A DNA stretch of 18,693 nucleotides, taken from contig MLAK01000903.1 of NCBI GenBank assembly GCA_001839685.1, forward strand, positions 30,232-48,924, read 5' to 3'. This stretch comes from Tritrichomonas foetus (taxonomy: Eukaryota > Parabasalia > Tritrichomonadida > Tritrichomonadidae). This document shows positions 1 through 7,475 of this stretch, piece after piece. A program made the position numbers and the translations under genes. The notes beneath the pieces are model-generated. The model made no database searches, was not told where the DNA came from, and saw nothing but the letters and a program-made list of their open reading frames with translations. Position 1 is the stretch's first letter. Each line of letters starts with the position of its first letter.

Positions 1-978
1 TTTTTTTTTTTTTTCTGCTTCAGTTGGATTTAGTCATCACACAAACGATTTTAAATGACCATTTAAATGCTATCTTTCAAGATTAATCCATGTTTCTTCA
101 TTTTGGATTGGGTTTGAAGAAGCTTACGGAAAATCTGATTTTAAAAAAATGACTTTTTGAATAGTCACTGTTTTTTTCAGATGTTTACAGAGGTGATTAT
201 ATTGAAATCTTAAAAATACTTTTTAAGGGAGATCTATTACTTTTTGAGGGCGACTGACAGCTTTTTGTGATTTCATCAGAAAAAATTATTCACTTTTTGT
301 GCATGTTTGTTTCAAAATAATTCTGAGATATCTCAAATATTTCAATACCCATCTGAAAAATCATCATCATCACATATTCAATTTTTTTAATAGTTAACGT
401 CATGGGACTACATCCTTAAAAAAAAGTATGATGTATGTTATTTTGCTAATCGGTGATAAATTCTTTCGGAAGTATTCCCTTATTGATTTTCTTTCAAGGT
501 TTTTGCGGAAATTTTATCATCAAATAAATTTCAGATATTTCAATAAAAATATGCTTACGATTAGGGGGAATTTTCTGCCAAAATATTTTAAAACCATTCT
601 AGTCTTTGTTTGGAGATTTCAGTCAACTATTATCTCATATGAGATATCTCCGTTATTTATTTTTTTCTACAGCCAGATGTCATTGAATTTTGGTTTGTTT
701 CGCGAATATTTCCCAAAACAAAGCATAATTTCCGTGAAATGAAATTTGATAAAAGGCGCCATATCTGGAAAATAGTAGTAAACCAAAAACAGTCAAGAAA
801 TCTGTCTCAAAATTGTGCTATTAATTATGACACAAGTTTCTTATGATTCTCTTTATGATCTGAATCGAGTTTCTTTAATAATTATATAAGTAAATATGGT
901 TAACTAATATTTAATTAACGCCGAAAGAGATTAAAAAAATTTGATTTCATTGGCTTAATTGATATATTTGGATTAACT

Positions 979-1022
979 GATGTCATTTGATCAATTAATA
1001 GATGTTATTTGATCAATGGAAA
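979..1022. repeat. 22-nt tandem repeat, 2 copies
   Basis: Two adjacent 22-nt units, at 979-1000 and 1001-1022, share the core GATGTYATTTGATCAAT and differ mainly at their ends. Each contains the palindrome TTGATCAA. They are followed directly by another small tandem repeat. Function unknown. Confidence 0.7.
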
Positions 1023-1057
1023 TTGTTGATTCACTGAATATTGTTGATTCAGTTGAA
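1022..1057. repeat. 18-nt tandem repeat, 2 copies
   Basis: Two head-to-tail 18-nt units, 1022-1039 and 1040-1057, share the core ATTGTTGATTCA. They adjoin the 22-nt tandem repeat on the left and lie just left of the hairpin at 1071-1097. They may be intergenic decay or replication slippage. No function is assigned. Confidence 0.65.
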
Positions 1058-1070
1058 AATTCACAAACAC

Positions 1071-1097
1071 TTGATTTGAAAATTTGAATCAAATCAA
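1071..1097. repeat. 9-bp perfect inverted repeat (hairpin)
   Basis: TTGATTTGA at 1071-1079 pairs with TCAAATCAA at 1089-1097 around a 9-nt loop. It is AT-rich and no T-run or other terminator signature was identified. It could equally be a protein-binding palindrome or chance in AT-rich DNA. Confidence 0.5.
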
Positions 1098-1325
1098 AAG
1101 TGAAACATTTTCATTGAATATAATATATATAAGCAAAGGAATAATTGACAGCTTTTTTTTTCCTATTTGTTAAATCGGATGTAAAATATTGAATTTCTTT
1201 TATCAAATCATAATATACATTGGATATATAACTGAAATAATAGAATAAATTACTGACCCTTGTGAGCTTTAAAATAAGGAATAAATATTATTTAATAATT
1301 TATGAGACCTAAATGTTTATTGGTT

Positions 1326-2411
1326 TTAATCATTAAATTTTGGCTCCAACTTTGCTTCATCCTCTTCATTTGTTCCATTTTTTCCTTTGACATTATCGTT
1401 TAATGGTTGTTTAGTCATGATCCATCCGATTTCTGGTTTTAAGTTAAATGTTTCTGAATCTTGTGATAAACCAAAGAATCCACTATAAATCGTACAATTA
1501 TATTTTTCATCAGGTTTCCATGGATAGATAATTGTCAGTTTCATTGGAACTTGAAGAACTTCTGGTGGAAGTTCGCTTTGATTATAAATTCGTTTTAGTG
1601 AGTTTCTCTCACCTTGATTGTCATACGGATAAAATGAGCAAATCCAACCATCAATATATGATGGATCATAAAATCCTCTGCCATCTTTATATCGAACCAT
1701 ATGAAGCCAAAAGTCTTTATTAGCATTTCCTTTCTTTGTATTGATGATTTCTTCAATAATTGGATGAAGTTNTGAAACCCACCATTCAAGATCATACTTT
1801 TCAATAACTTTTAACTTTTCCTGAATTTGTTCCCAATCTTGAAGAGTTCCTTCAATTGTAACCGATGGAATTCCACAACCCTCTCTTATAAATTCATAAT
1901 TAAAATATTTTTTCATGGCTGCCATAATACTAATCAAGCCTGCTGAATAAGATGTTGGTGTAGTTGTAGAGAAATTTGGAGTTAATGTTTGAGTCAATTC
2001 TTTTCCGGTGTATTCTGTAATTTTCGAAACAAAACCACTAAAGATATCTTCCCATTTCAGAGGATTTGAAATATCAANNAAGTTTGTTTTAACAGTCAAT
2101 GTTTCTTTTCCTTGAAAATTGACAAATTTCGATCTCAATTCTTCGGCATTATATTCCACGTGATATGAAAAGCCTTGAACAATTAAAAGCCAGATAATAT
2201 CTGGACTAATTGTAACTGGTCGATGTTCAATAAAAGCACGAACAAAACCATCTAAAACTGGATGATTGCCAGTAAGCACAAGATCATTCTTTAATGATGA
2301 ACAACATGCATCAGAATAACTACTTTTAATAGATTCAGGAGTTTTGCTTTTTAAGAGATCTGGAGGTGGTGTTAAATCTTCCAGTTCTAAAGTTATTTTT
2401 TCGATTTCCAT
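1326..2411 (-). CDS. DUF4419 domain protein
   Basis: 361-residue protein recognised as the DUF4419 family, whose biochemical function is unknown. The match spans nearly the whole chain: an NHPVLDGFVRAFIEHRPV-type segment (49-66), the SPDIIWLLIVQGF block (69-81), the FSTTTP motif (147-152), CGIP followed by an IEGT strand (179-189), DLEWW (207-211) and IDGWICSFYPY (253-263). The tail after about 330 is Lys/Glu/Asn-rich and probably disordered. No signal peptide or membrane span is visible, so a soluble protein is expected. The ATG at 2411 is preceded by initiator-like TCACTTCATTT, giving a leader of 10-15 nt. Three undetermined bases (1772 and 2078-2079) make residues 111-112 and 214 unknown but do not break the frame. 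It is the only gene in the left 2.6 kb and is transcribed leftward. Confidence 0.88.
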   Translation of the reverse strand: MEIEKITLELEDLTPPPDLLKSKTPESIKSSYSDACCSSLKNDLVLTGNHPVLDGFVRAFIEHRPVTISPDIIWLLIVQGFSYHVEYNAEELRSKFVNFQGKETLTVKTNXXDISNPLKWEDIFSGFVSKITEYTGKELTQTLTPNFSTTTPTSYSAGLISIMAAMKKYFNYEFIREGCGIPSVTIEGTLQDWEQIQEKLKVIEKYDLEWWVSXLHPIIEEIINTKKGNANKDFWLHMVRYKDGRGFYDPSYIDGWICSFYPYDNQGERNSLKRIYNQSELPPEVLQVPMKLTIIYPWKPDEKYNCTIYSGFFGLSQDSETFNLKPEIGWIMTKQPLNDNVKGKNGTNEEDEAKLEPKFND

Positions 2412-2418
2412 CTTAAGA

Positions 2419-2428
2419 AATGAAGTGA
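2419..2428 (-). promoter_or_regulatory. Trichomonad-type initiator of the DUF4419 gene
   Basis: Read on the minus strand this is TCACTTCATT, two overlapping matches to the T. vaginalis initiator consensus TCA+1YW. The nearer one puts A+1 at 2421, 10 nt before the ATG, a usual leader length for trichomonads. Confidence 0.6.
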
Positions 2429-2606
2429 AAAGACCCCTTTTGTCGGAATAATTTTGCTTTTCAAAAAAACAGTTCAGAAAAAGTTCGATATGTGTGAAAG
2501 ATGATTTAGGCTATGTAAATGGTTTTATTCAGTTTGCGTAACATCCAGAAGTACCTATTGGTCATTACTTATGAATATTAATCGTACGAGAGATTTTTCA
2601 ATTATT

Positions 2607-2825
2607 TTAAAATAATAATAAACGGAAACATTTAAAAATTTTAAACTTTAAAATTTTTAAAATTTGATTTTGAAGATTCTCAATTTCTTTCTTGAGATCT
2701 TCATTTTCTTGTTTCAGTTGTTCGGTTTCAATAGCTGATTGCTTAACATCAGCAGTAATTTCATCGATATCTATATGAAAGGAACAATATATGGCATTAA
2801 ATGCGACCAAATTTACAGTGAACAC
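2607..2825 (-). pseudogene. Coiled-coil frame without an ATG, probable gene fragment
   Basis: The frame holds about 72 codons. The middle (residues about 19-57) is a good coiled coil with heptad-spaced Leu/Ile among Glu, Lys, Gln and Asn. It ends in a Lys/Phe/Leu-rich tail encoded by AT-rich sequence. There is no ATG in this frame (the first usable codon would be GTG at 2825), an in-frame stop lies just upstream, and the nearby ATG is in another frame. I therefore read it as the remnant of a coiled-coil gene. It lies beside two other broken coding pieces. The family is not recognised. Confidence 0.35.
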
Positions 2826-2947
2826 TTTTCATTAATTTAACTTTAAATGTTCACGGTTTTGCCTTAATAATTTTGAGAAAAGGTAACATGACAGATTCAA
2901 ATTTGAAAAGAAAAATGAGTCAATGACAAGTACCGCTTTTTCTCTTC

Positions 2948-3052
2948 TCAAGGGAAGAACATCTTAAGATGATCGCATTTCAAGCAAACATGTCTTCCAA
3001 TAGGTCCATCTCCATCGTAAACCACTGAATTTGTTACGAAAAATGACAAAGT
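2948..3052 (-). pseudogene. CxxC-containing C-terminal fragment, family not recognised
   Basis: On the minus strand an open frame ends at a TGA (2948-2950). Its last 26 codons read like real protein: VVYDGDGPIGRH, then V-C-L-K-C-D-H-L-K and a short hydrophobic end. The CLKC pair and the downstream His suggest a metal-binding knuckle. It has no ATG start or complete domain and is in a different frame from the cysteine protease remnant next door, so it is probably the 3' end of a second dead gene. Composition is less AT-rich than the surrounding spacer. I cannot name the family. Confidence 0.3.
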
Positions 3053-3461
3053 TAAAAAATATCTTGAATGAACGAAATTGGAACGAAAAACAAAAAAAAA
3101 TTAGGCAAGAGTTGCGCCGTCACTGAATAAGCGCGTGTTGCAATACCGCAAATGTTGATGTGGCGGACGAATCTGACATATCCGGATTCACCCCAGCCAT
3201 GTCCCCAAGAGTTCCTCACAATGAAGTAGTCGACTTCATCTTCTGTTCCAAATCCCACGCAGACAACTCCGTGGTTGATCAAAAAGGCGTAGCAATCATC
3301 ACTTTGGAAATTCCATCAGATTAAAGTTGGAAATTGAATGAACTTGCGTCAATTCCGACTGATGTTGGTCCATATTTTGTTGCTGATTCAAGTAAATCAT
3401 CTTCGCTTCCAACGGCGGCAGAATAATATCCGACGGTTCTCATCTGGCAAGAAAAAGCTGT
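3052..3461 (-). pseudogene. Papain-family (C1A, cathepsin L-like) cysteine protease remnant
   Basis: The C-terminal half of a papain-type protease is readable on the minus strand. A GYYSAAVGSEDDLLESA segment and a GIDASS strand run to about 3323. The catalytic His ([11 protein letters not shown], near 3250-3282) and the Asn ([13 protein letters not shown]) follow, then a CGIATRAY end. Three lesions are visible: an in-frame TAA at 3321-3323, a one-base frameshift near 3301-3308, and loss of everything upstream of about 3461, so the prodomain and catalytic Cys region are absent. The usual stop after the CGIA block also seems lost, because the frame runs about 20 residues further. The coding is clearly richer in G+C than its flanks. 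Secreted C1 proteases of this type are a large family in trichomonads; this copy cannot make an active enzyme. Confidence 0.85.
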
Positions 3462-3612
3462 TTATTTTGAGCCATAAATGTTAAATATGTATAAAGAAAA
3501 GTTGTAAAGAAAACAAACGATTAAATAAGAAAGAATTATGATTTTTTAAAATTTCAAATATGATTCACATAAATTCCAATTTTCAAATTTCATTTTCTTT
3601 TCTAAAAATGAA

Positions 3613-4563
3613 TCAATTTACTGTTATTTTTCCTTTGAAAATAGATTTGTTGGTCTTTCTATACGCCGGACAACCGAAAAAGTTTGCCATTTGCAATTCA
3701 ACTTTTTCTGCTTTCTGTTTTGGTGTCAGTTTTTCTTCTCTCAAATCAAGAGGTTCAAGGACATCAACATTTACGGTTGTAAATGGAATCGCCAAAAGTT
3801 GGTAGATGAACAATTTCATGTTTGGTTCAAGCCAGGCAATTGTTGCCATATCACGGGTTGTCAACCACATGTTATATCTAATGGCAACTGCCTGGACCTG
3901 TTCATCTGAAACGAATGCTCCTGATCGGAATCCGACCAATCCTGTTCCATTTGTGATTTTTCCTTCTGGAAAGATCATCAGTGGCAAATGTGACTTGTCC
4001 TCCTGTGTCTTCACAATTTCATGCGAAATATGGCATCCAAATTGTGTTCGATCAACAAAAATTAATTCAAAAACATGAGTGATGGCCTGAATGAAGCTGC
4101 TGGATGCTAAGCCCTTCATAGCAAGAATGCATAATGGAAACTGTGTCATCAAAACAATACAATCACTGATTGACAAGTGATTTGACACCATCGTTCGAGT
4201 ATTTGGTCGCAGGGTGCCTGTCCGGGAAATCCAAACAATTCCCGCGCCTAAAAGAGCACTACGAACGCCTGGCCATGTGATGTAAAATGAGACGTTTCTG
4301 AACCTGGATTTATTTTTGATATATGGAGCAATGTGGCCTAAAATTTGAATTGTCAGTGAAAAGTAAACAATACCGAAAAGCATAAAAATGATTTTAATTG
4401 GAAACATGAAAACTATGAAGGTGATAAAGCGATAAATTTTGATGATTGTTGATGGTTTGGCTTCGTCGAAAAGCGAGAGAAATTGTTCATGAGTTGGTTC
4501 AATTCTTTTTGTTTGATTATGATATTCGGGTAAATCGATTGGAATTGATGTATAAAGAGGCAT
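3613..4563 (-). CDS. PlsC/LPCAT-like lysophospholipid or glycerol-phosphate acyltransferase
   Basis: 316-residue membrane acyltransferase of the PlsC/LPLAT superfamily, which moves an acyl group from acyl-CoA to a lysophospholipid or glycerol-phosphate, probably at the ER. A hydrophobic stretch (about 41-78) suggests one or two membrane segments. The four family motifs are in order: NHLSISD with H129 and D134 (HX4D catalytic pair), FVDR (169-172), FPEGKITNG (198-206, followed by GFRSGAF), and AVAIRY (225-230). The FPEG-x-x-TNG form resembles the LPCAT/LPEAT branch more than bacterial PlsC; the substrate cannot be told from sequence. I start at the ATG at 4563: the frame runs further upstream only from a TTG, and an initiator-like TCACT lies 14 nt before this ATG. 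Divergent from the VPS9-like gene. Confidence 0.88.
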   Translation of the reverse strand: MPLYTSIPIDLPEYHNQTKRIEPTHEQFLSLFDEAKPSTIIKIYRFITFIVFMFPIKIIFMLFGIVYFSLTIQILGHIAPYIKNKSRFRNVSFYITWPGVRSALLGAGIVWISRTGTLRPNTRTMVSNHLSISDCIVLMTQFPLCILAMKGLASSSFIQAITHVFELIFVDRTQFGCHISHEIVKTQEDKSHLPLMIFPEGKITNGTGLVGFRSGAFVSDEQVQAVAIRYNMWLTTRDMATIAWLEPNMKLFIYQLLAIPFTTVNVDVLEPLDLREEKLTPKQKAEKVELQMANFFGCPAYRKTNKSIFKGKITVN

Positions 4564-4574
4564 TCTTTTCTTTG

Positions 4575-4579
4575 AGTGA
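4575..4579 (-). promoter_or_regulatory. Initiator of the acyltransferase gene
   Basis: TCACT on the minus strand matches TCA+1YW with A+1 at 4577. The leader to the ATG is 14 nt. This spacing supports the ATG at 4563 over any upstream non-ATG start. Confidence 0.6.
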
Positions 4580-4920
4580 AGTTTGCGTATTACTATCAAT
4601 TTTTGAATTCATTAGATTAGATAATTCCACAATTTTTTGTCATATTGAATTTTCACAAAAAATTCAATTCATCTAAAAAATTCAAAGCAGGCAGTTTATT
4701 TAATCTTTCAATAATTGATAATAACTCTTAATTTTTGACAATCCGATTTGATTCATCCACGACCTTTTCGTATAATCTTATTATGGTATCTACTTCTTAA
4801 TTATTGACAGTTGAAAAAATAAGCCGTTTAAAAATACTTTCAAATTTTCAAAATTCCGATAATAAATATCTTGTATCGTTAGTTAACTAATTTTTTGTTA
4901 ACAAAGATGACAAAATAGAA
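4580..4920. promoter_or_regulatory. Divergent intergenic region, acyltransferase / VPS9-like gene
   Basis: 341 nt separating two divergently transcribed genes. It contains a 10-bp hairpin (4644-4653 with 4659-4668, 5-nt loop) and a perfect 12-nt palindrome TTAGTTAACTAA (4879-4890), with GTTAAC repeated at 4897-4902 just before the VPS9-like ATG. No TCA-YW initiator is present near that ATG, so the rightward gene may use another core element, perhaps this palindrome (inference). Confidence 0.45.
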
Positions 4921-7386
4921 ATGGGAGAAAATTCCACTCAGCAAGAGATGTATGATTTAATTCGTCATACACAAATTCACCTTCAAGAACTATGTATAAA
5001 CCCTGAATTTGATTATTCTTATTGGCAAAAACAATATTCGGCATTATCTTCATCAATTTTTGATTTTAAAGTGTTTCTCAAAAATTATTATATCCAACAG
5101 TTTTTTATTCAACTTTCAATGAAAAACATCACCCATAAATTTGATTATCGTGATGTTGAAGATCCTACCACTCTAATAAAAAAGAAAAAGAAAACCAAAA
5201 TTCAAATACCTTCATTTGACCAATTCATTTTGCAATGTTTGAAAATAGATATTCAAGATGAATTCACACTTTTATTATATACATTTTCAATAATTCCTTC
5301 TTATTTCAATTTCTTTCTCACACAATCAGACGAAAATTTGTTTCATTTATTTTTAGTTCATATTCAAAAAAATGATTTTGCTAAATTTTTGAAATTTTCA
5401 AGTGTTATTTATTTTCATCCATTATTCTTATTATTTTGTAAGCAATTGTTTGGGCCTTTGTTTGAACCAATTACTTATTTTGAAAAGGATTCCATTCAAA
5501 ATTTCCAAAAAAATCTCATTAAAAATCTGAATTCGATGAAAAATCATTTTTCTGATTTCATTTCATCAGTTTTAATGAAAATACCATTTTCCGAACGAAT
5601 TTTACATTTCGAAGAATATTTTTTTGATCAGTTTAAAGCATTCCCTCAACGATTTCTTGCTCTTCCATATTTTAATTCAGTTAATAGAGAAATTCTCGAA
5701 CAAGTGAAAGAAATCTTGCCAAATATTTTAGGCGTTTTAATTAACAATGAAAATTCTGAATACAATTTAAAACTCGAGGATTCATCGAATTTAATATTTT
5801 CTTCTTTCGATATTGATAAATTAAATAGTTCTAATAATTCAGGGAAAAATGATGGAAATGAAAATGAAAATGAACAAAATTTTTATTCATTTGTAACAAT
5901 CGAAAGATTTGACCATAAAGTCGAAGATATTATAGAAAATTCAAAAGAAAATAAGTCCAAAGAATTTATGTTTAATTTAGGAATTTTACTTCAAATTAAT
6001 GAAGTTTTGCCTGAAAATACTATAATTAATATCGAAAATTCACTCAAAAAAGTTTTAATGGAAAATCTAACTTCACCTTCAACTTCGAATTCTAAAAATA
6101 TTTCTCGAAAAAAATTATTTAATTCTATTTTAGATTTCTTAGAAACTTTAGAAACTCATGAGTTCAAAGAAATTGTTGTTAAATATGAAAAAAAAGTTCC
6201 TTATTTAAATGATTTCCGAATTCGAAAAGAATCTTTTGAAAAACTTCACACTAATATTAATTTCCTCTTCAAAAGATTTTCCAAATTGATACTCATTGTA
6301 AATACTTTCAAATGTGAATTTTTAGATTTTGATCATGGATATTCCAGTTCTTTTATTATTTCTGAACCAGTTCAATTCCAAACATTATTCAATTCCAAAT
6401 TTCCCATGTTTAAAGGAATTAAAAAAATTTTCATCCTTTATCAGATCATGATTCGTAATTTAAGATTCAAAGACTTTTGTCTGAAACATCAAGAATTAAA
6501 TAAGTATGATGATTTTTTCTATCATTTTATCAATATACATAAAGATGCCATGATCGAACGAATTATAAAATCGCATAAAAATTTATTACAAATTGATGTT
6601 CTTAATAATCTTCATTTATTTGAAGATATTTTGATTAAATATCAAAAAGCCTTTGAAATTAATTCCACGCCATATGAAAAATTAAATATTCTCCATAAAT
6701 ATGACAAAATCTTAAGAAATCGATTAATCCATCATTTCCCCGAATTTCAAGAAGATATTTCAAATGCTGCAGAGTTTTTGGTTCCTTTACAAATTTTATG
6801 TTTTATTTTAGCAAATCCCCAAAAGTATGTTTCAAATTTTGTTTATATTGATATGTTTTATACTAACTCATCTTGGAAAATAACCAATCAAAAAATTCGT
6901 ATTGCACAAGATATTTTATCATTAATTAGCGAGATTTTTTATTCTAAAACACTTTTTCTAGATTTTATTAATATGGAATCATTTAAAATAAATGTATATT
7001 GTATTTGTGATGAAGAAAATTTCTTGAGTATGGCAAGATTTTTGGATTATAACGGAATTTATGAAATTATTAACCCACCAAGAATTGTTCATAAACATCA
7101 TGATTTGTTGCAACCTTTTGAACTCCTTTTATTCAATGAAATCATTTTTGGTGTAAATTATGACGCAATTGTTGTGTTTACAAAAGATGCAGATTTTATA
7201 ACAAAGGTGATAAAATCGCATAAATCTATCAAACAACGATTCATTTATTGCAATTGGAAATCATATAAAGAATTAAAATTAACTAATTCGAGAATTCATT
7301 ATATTGATTCAGATAAGAGATATAATGAAGTACATAATACTATTTGTAAGGTTTTTGCGAACTTAAACGAAGTTTTAGAAGTTTAG
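4921..7386 (+). CDS. Large protein with a VPS9-like (Rab5 GEF) domain
   Basis: 821 residues. The N-terminal 290 residues are helical and unrecognised, with a basic KKKKKTK patch near 87-93. Residues about 299-320 are Asn/Glu-rich linker. Residues about 545-680 resemble a VPS9 domain: STPYEKLNIL (582-591), AAEFLVPLQILCFILANP (616-633), then SNFVYIDMF. VPS9 proteins load GTP on Rab5-type GTPases at early endosomes. The proline of the core motif is kept (P622), but the acidic finger appears as Glu618 where Rabex-5 has Asp, and the downstream Tyr/Thr element is not obvious, so activity is uncertain. The roughly 140-residue C-terminal segment is unrecognised. No signal peptide or membrane span. 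Start at the first ATG; no initiator match upstream. Convergent with the ankyrin gene. Confidence 0.7.
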   Translation: MGENSTQQEMYDLIRHTQIHLQELCINPEFDYSYWQKQYSALSSSIFDFKVFLKNYYIQQFFIQLSMKNITHKFDYRDVEDPTTLIKKKKKTKIQIPSFDQFILQCLKIDIQDEFTLLLYTFSIIPSYFNFFLTQSDENLFHLFLVHIQKNDFAKFLKFSSVIYFHPLFLLFCKQLFGPLFEPITYFEKDSIQNFQKNLIKNLNSMKNHFSDFISSVLMKIPFSERILHFEEYFFDQFKAFPQRFLALPYFNSVNREILEQVKEILPNILGVLINNENSEYNLKLEDSSNLIFSSFDIDKLNSSNNSGKNDGNENENEQNFYSFVTIERFDHKVEDIIENSKENKSKEFMFNLGILLQINEVLPENTIINIENSLKKVLMENLTSPSTSNSKNISRKKLFNSILDFLETLETHEFKEIVVKYEKKVPYLNDFRIRKESFEKLHTNINFLFKRFSKLILIVNTFKCEFLDFDHGYSSSFIISEPVQFQTLFNSKFPMFKGIKKIFILYQIMIRNLRFKDFCLKHQELNKYDDFFYHFINIHKDAMIERIIKSHKNLLQIDVLNNLHLFEDILIKYQKAFEINSTPYEKLNILHKYDKILRNRLIHHFPEFQEDISNAAEFLVPLQILCFILANPQKYVSNFVYIDMFYTNSSWKITNQKIRIAQDILSLISEIFYSKTLFLDFINMESFKINVYCICDEENFLSMARFLDYNGIYEIINPPRIVHKHHDLLQPFELLLFNEIIFGVNYDAIVVFTKDADFITKVIKSHKSIKQRFIYCNWKSYKELKLTNSRIHYIDSDKRYNEVHNTICKVFANLNEVLEV

Positions 7387-7390
7387 GCAA

Positions 7391-7422
7391 AATAAAAAAC
7401 AATCATAAAAATGTTTTTTATT
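7391..7422. terminator. 11-bp hairpin between convergent genes
   Basis: An 11-bp perfect stem (7391-7401 with 7412-7422) and a 10-nt loop lie 5 nt after the VPS9-like stop codon, in the 89-nt gap to the ankyrin gene's 3' end. The left arm contains AATAAA and the right arm is T-rich, so it could shape 3' ends of both convergent transcripts. In eukaryotes this is only a suggestion. Confidence 0.3.
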
Positions 7423-7475
7423 AGTGATTTTATCATTGATGTTTGTTTGCCATCTAGTTGAAAGACGATATTTAT

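Larger units (their letters stand above)
1..1325. other. Gene-free AT-rich region
   Basis: No coding frame here is convincing. The longest frame (428-742, +) encodes a Phe/Ile/Tyr-rich low-complexity string with no domain and no initiator before its ATG. The stretch opens with 14 T. It holds two copies of the palindrome GAGATATCTC (325-334 and 641-650), the second next to ATCTCATATGAGAT (632-645), and a cluster of tandem repeats plus a hairpin at 979-1097. No tRNA, rRNA or snRNA signature was seen. The right end is the 3' flank of the DUF4419 gene, which is transcribed leftward. Confidence 0.6.

Noticed and set aside
428..742. 104-codon plus-strand frame
   Set aside because: It starts with ATG but is an AT-driven Phe/Ile/Tyr-rich string with no domain and no initiator before the ATG. 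Treated as chance.
3560..4078. Plus-strand frames opposite the acyltransferase
   Set aside because: They are antisense shadows of a gene with clear HX4D, FVDR and FPEG motifs.
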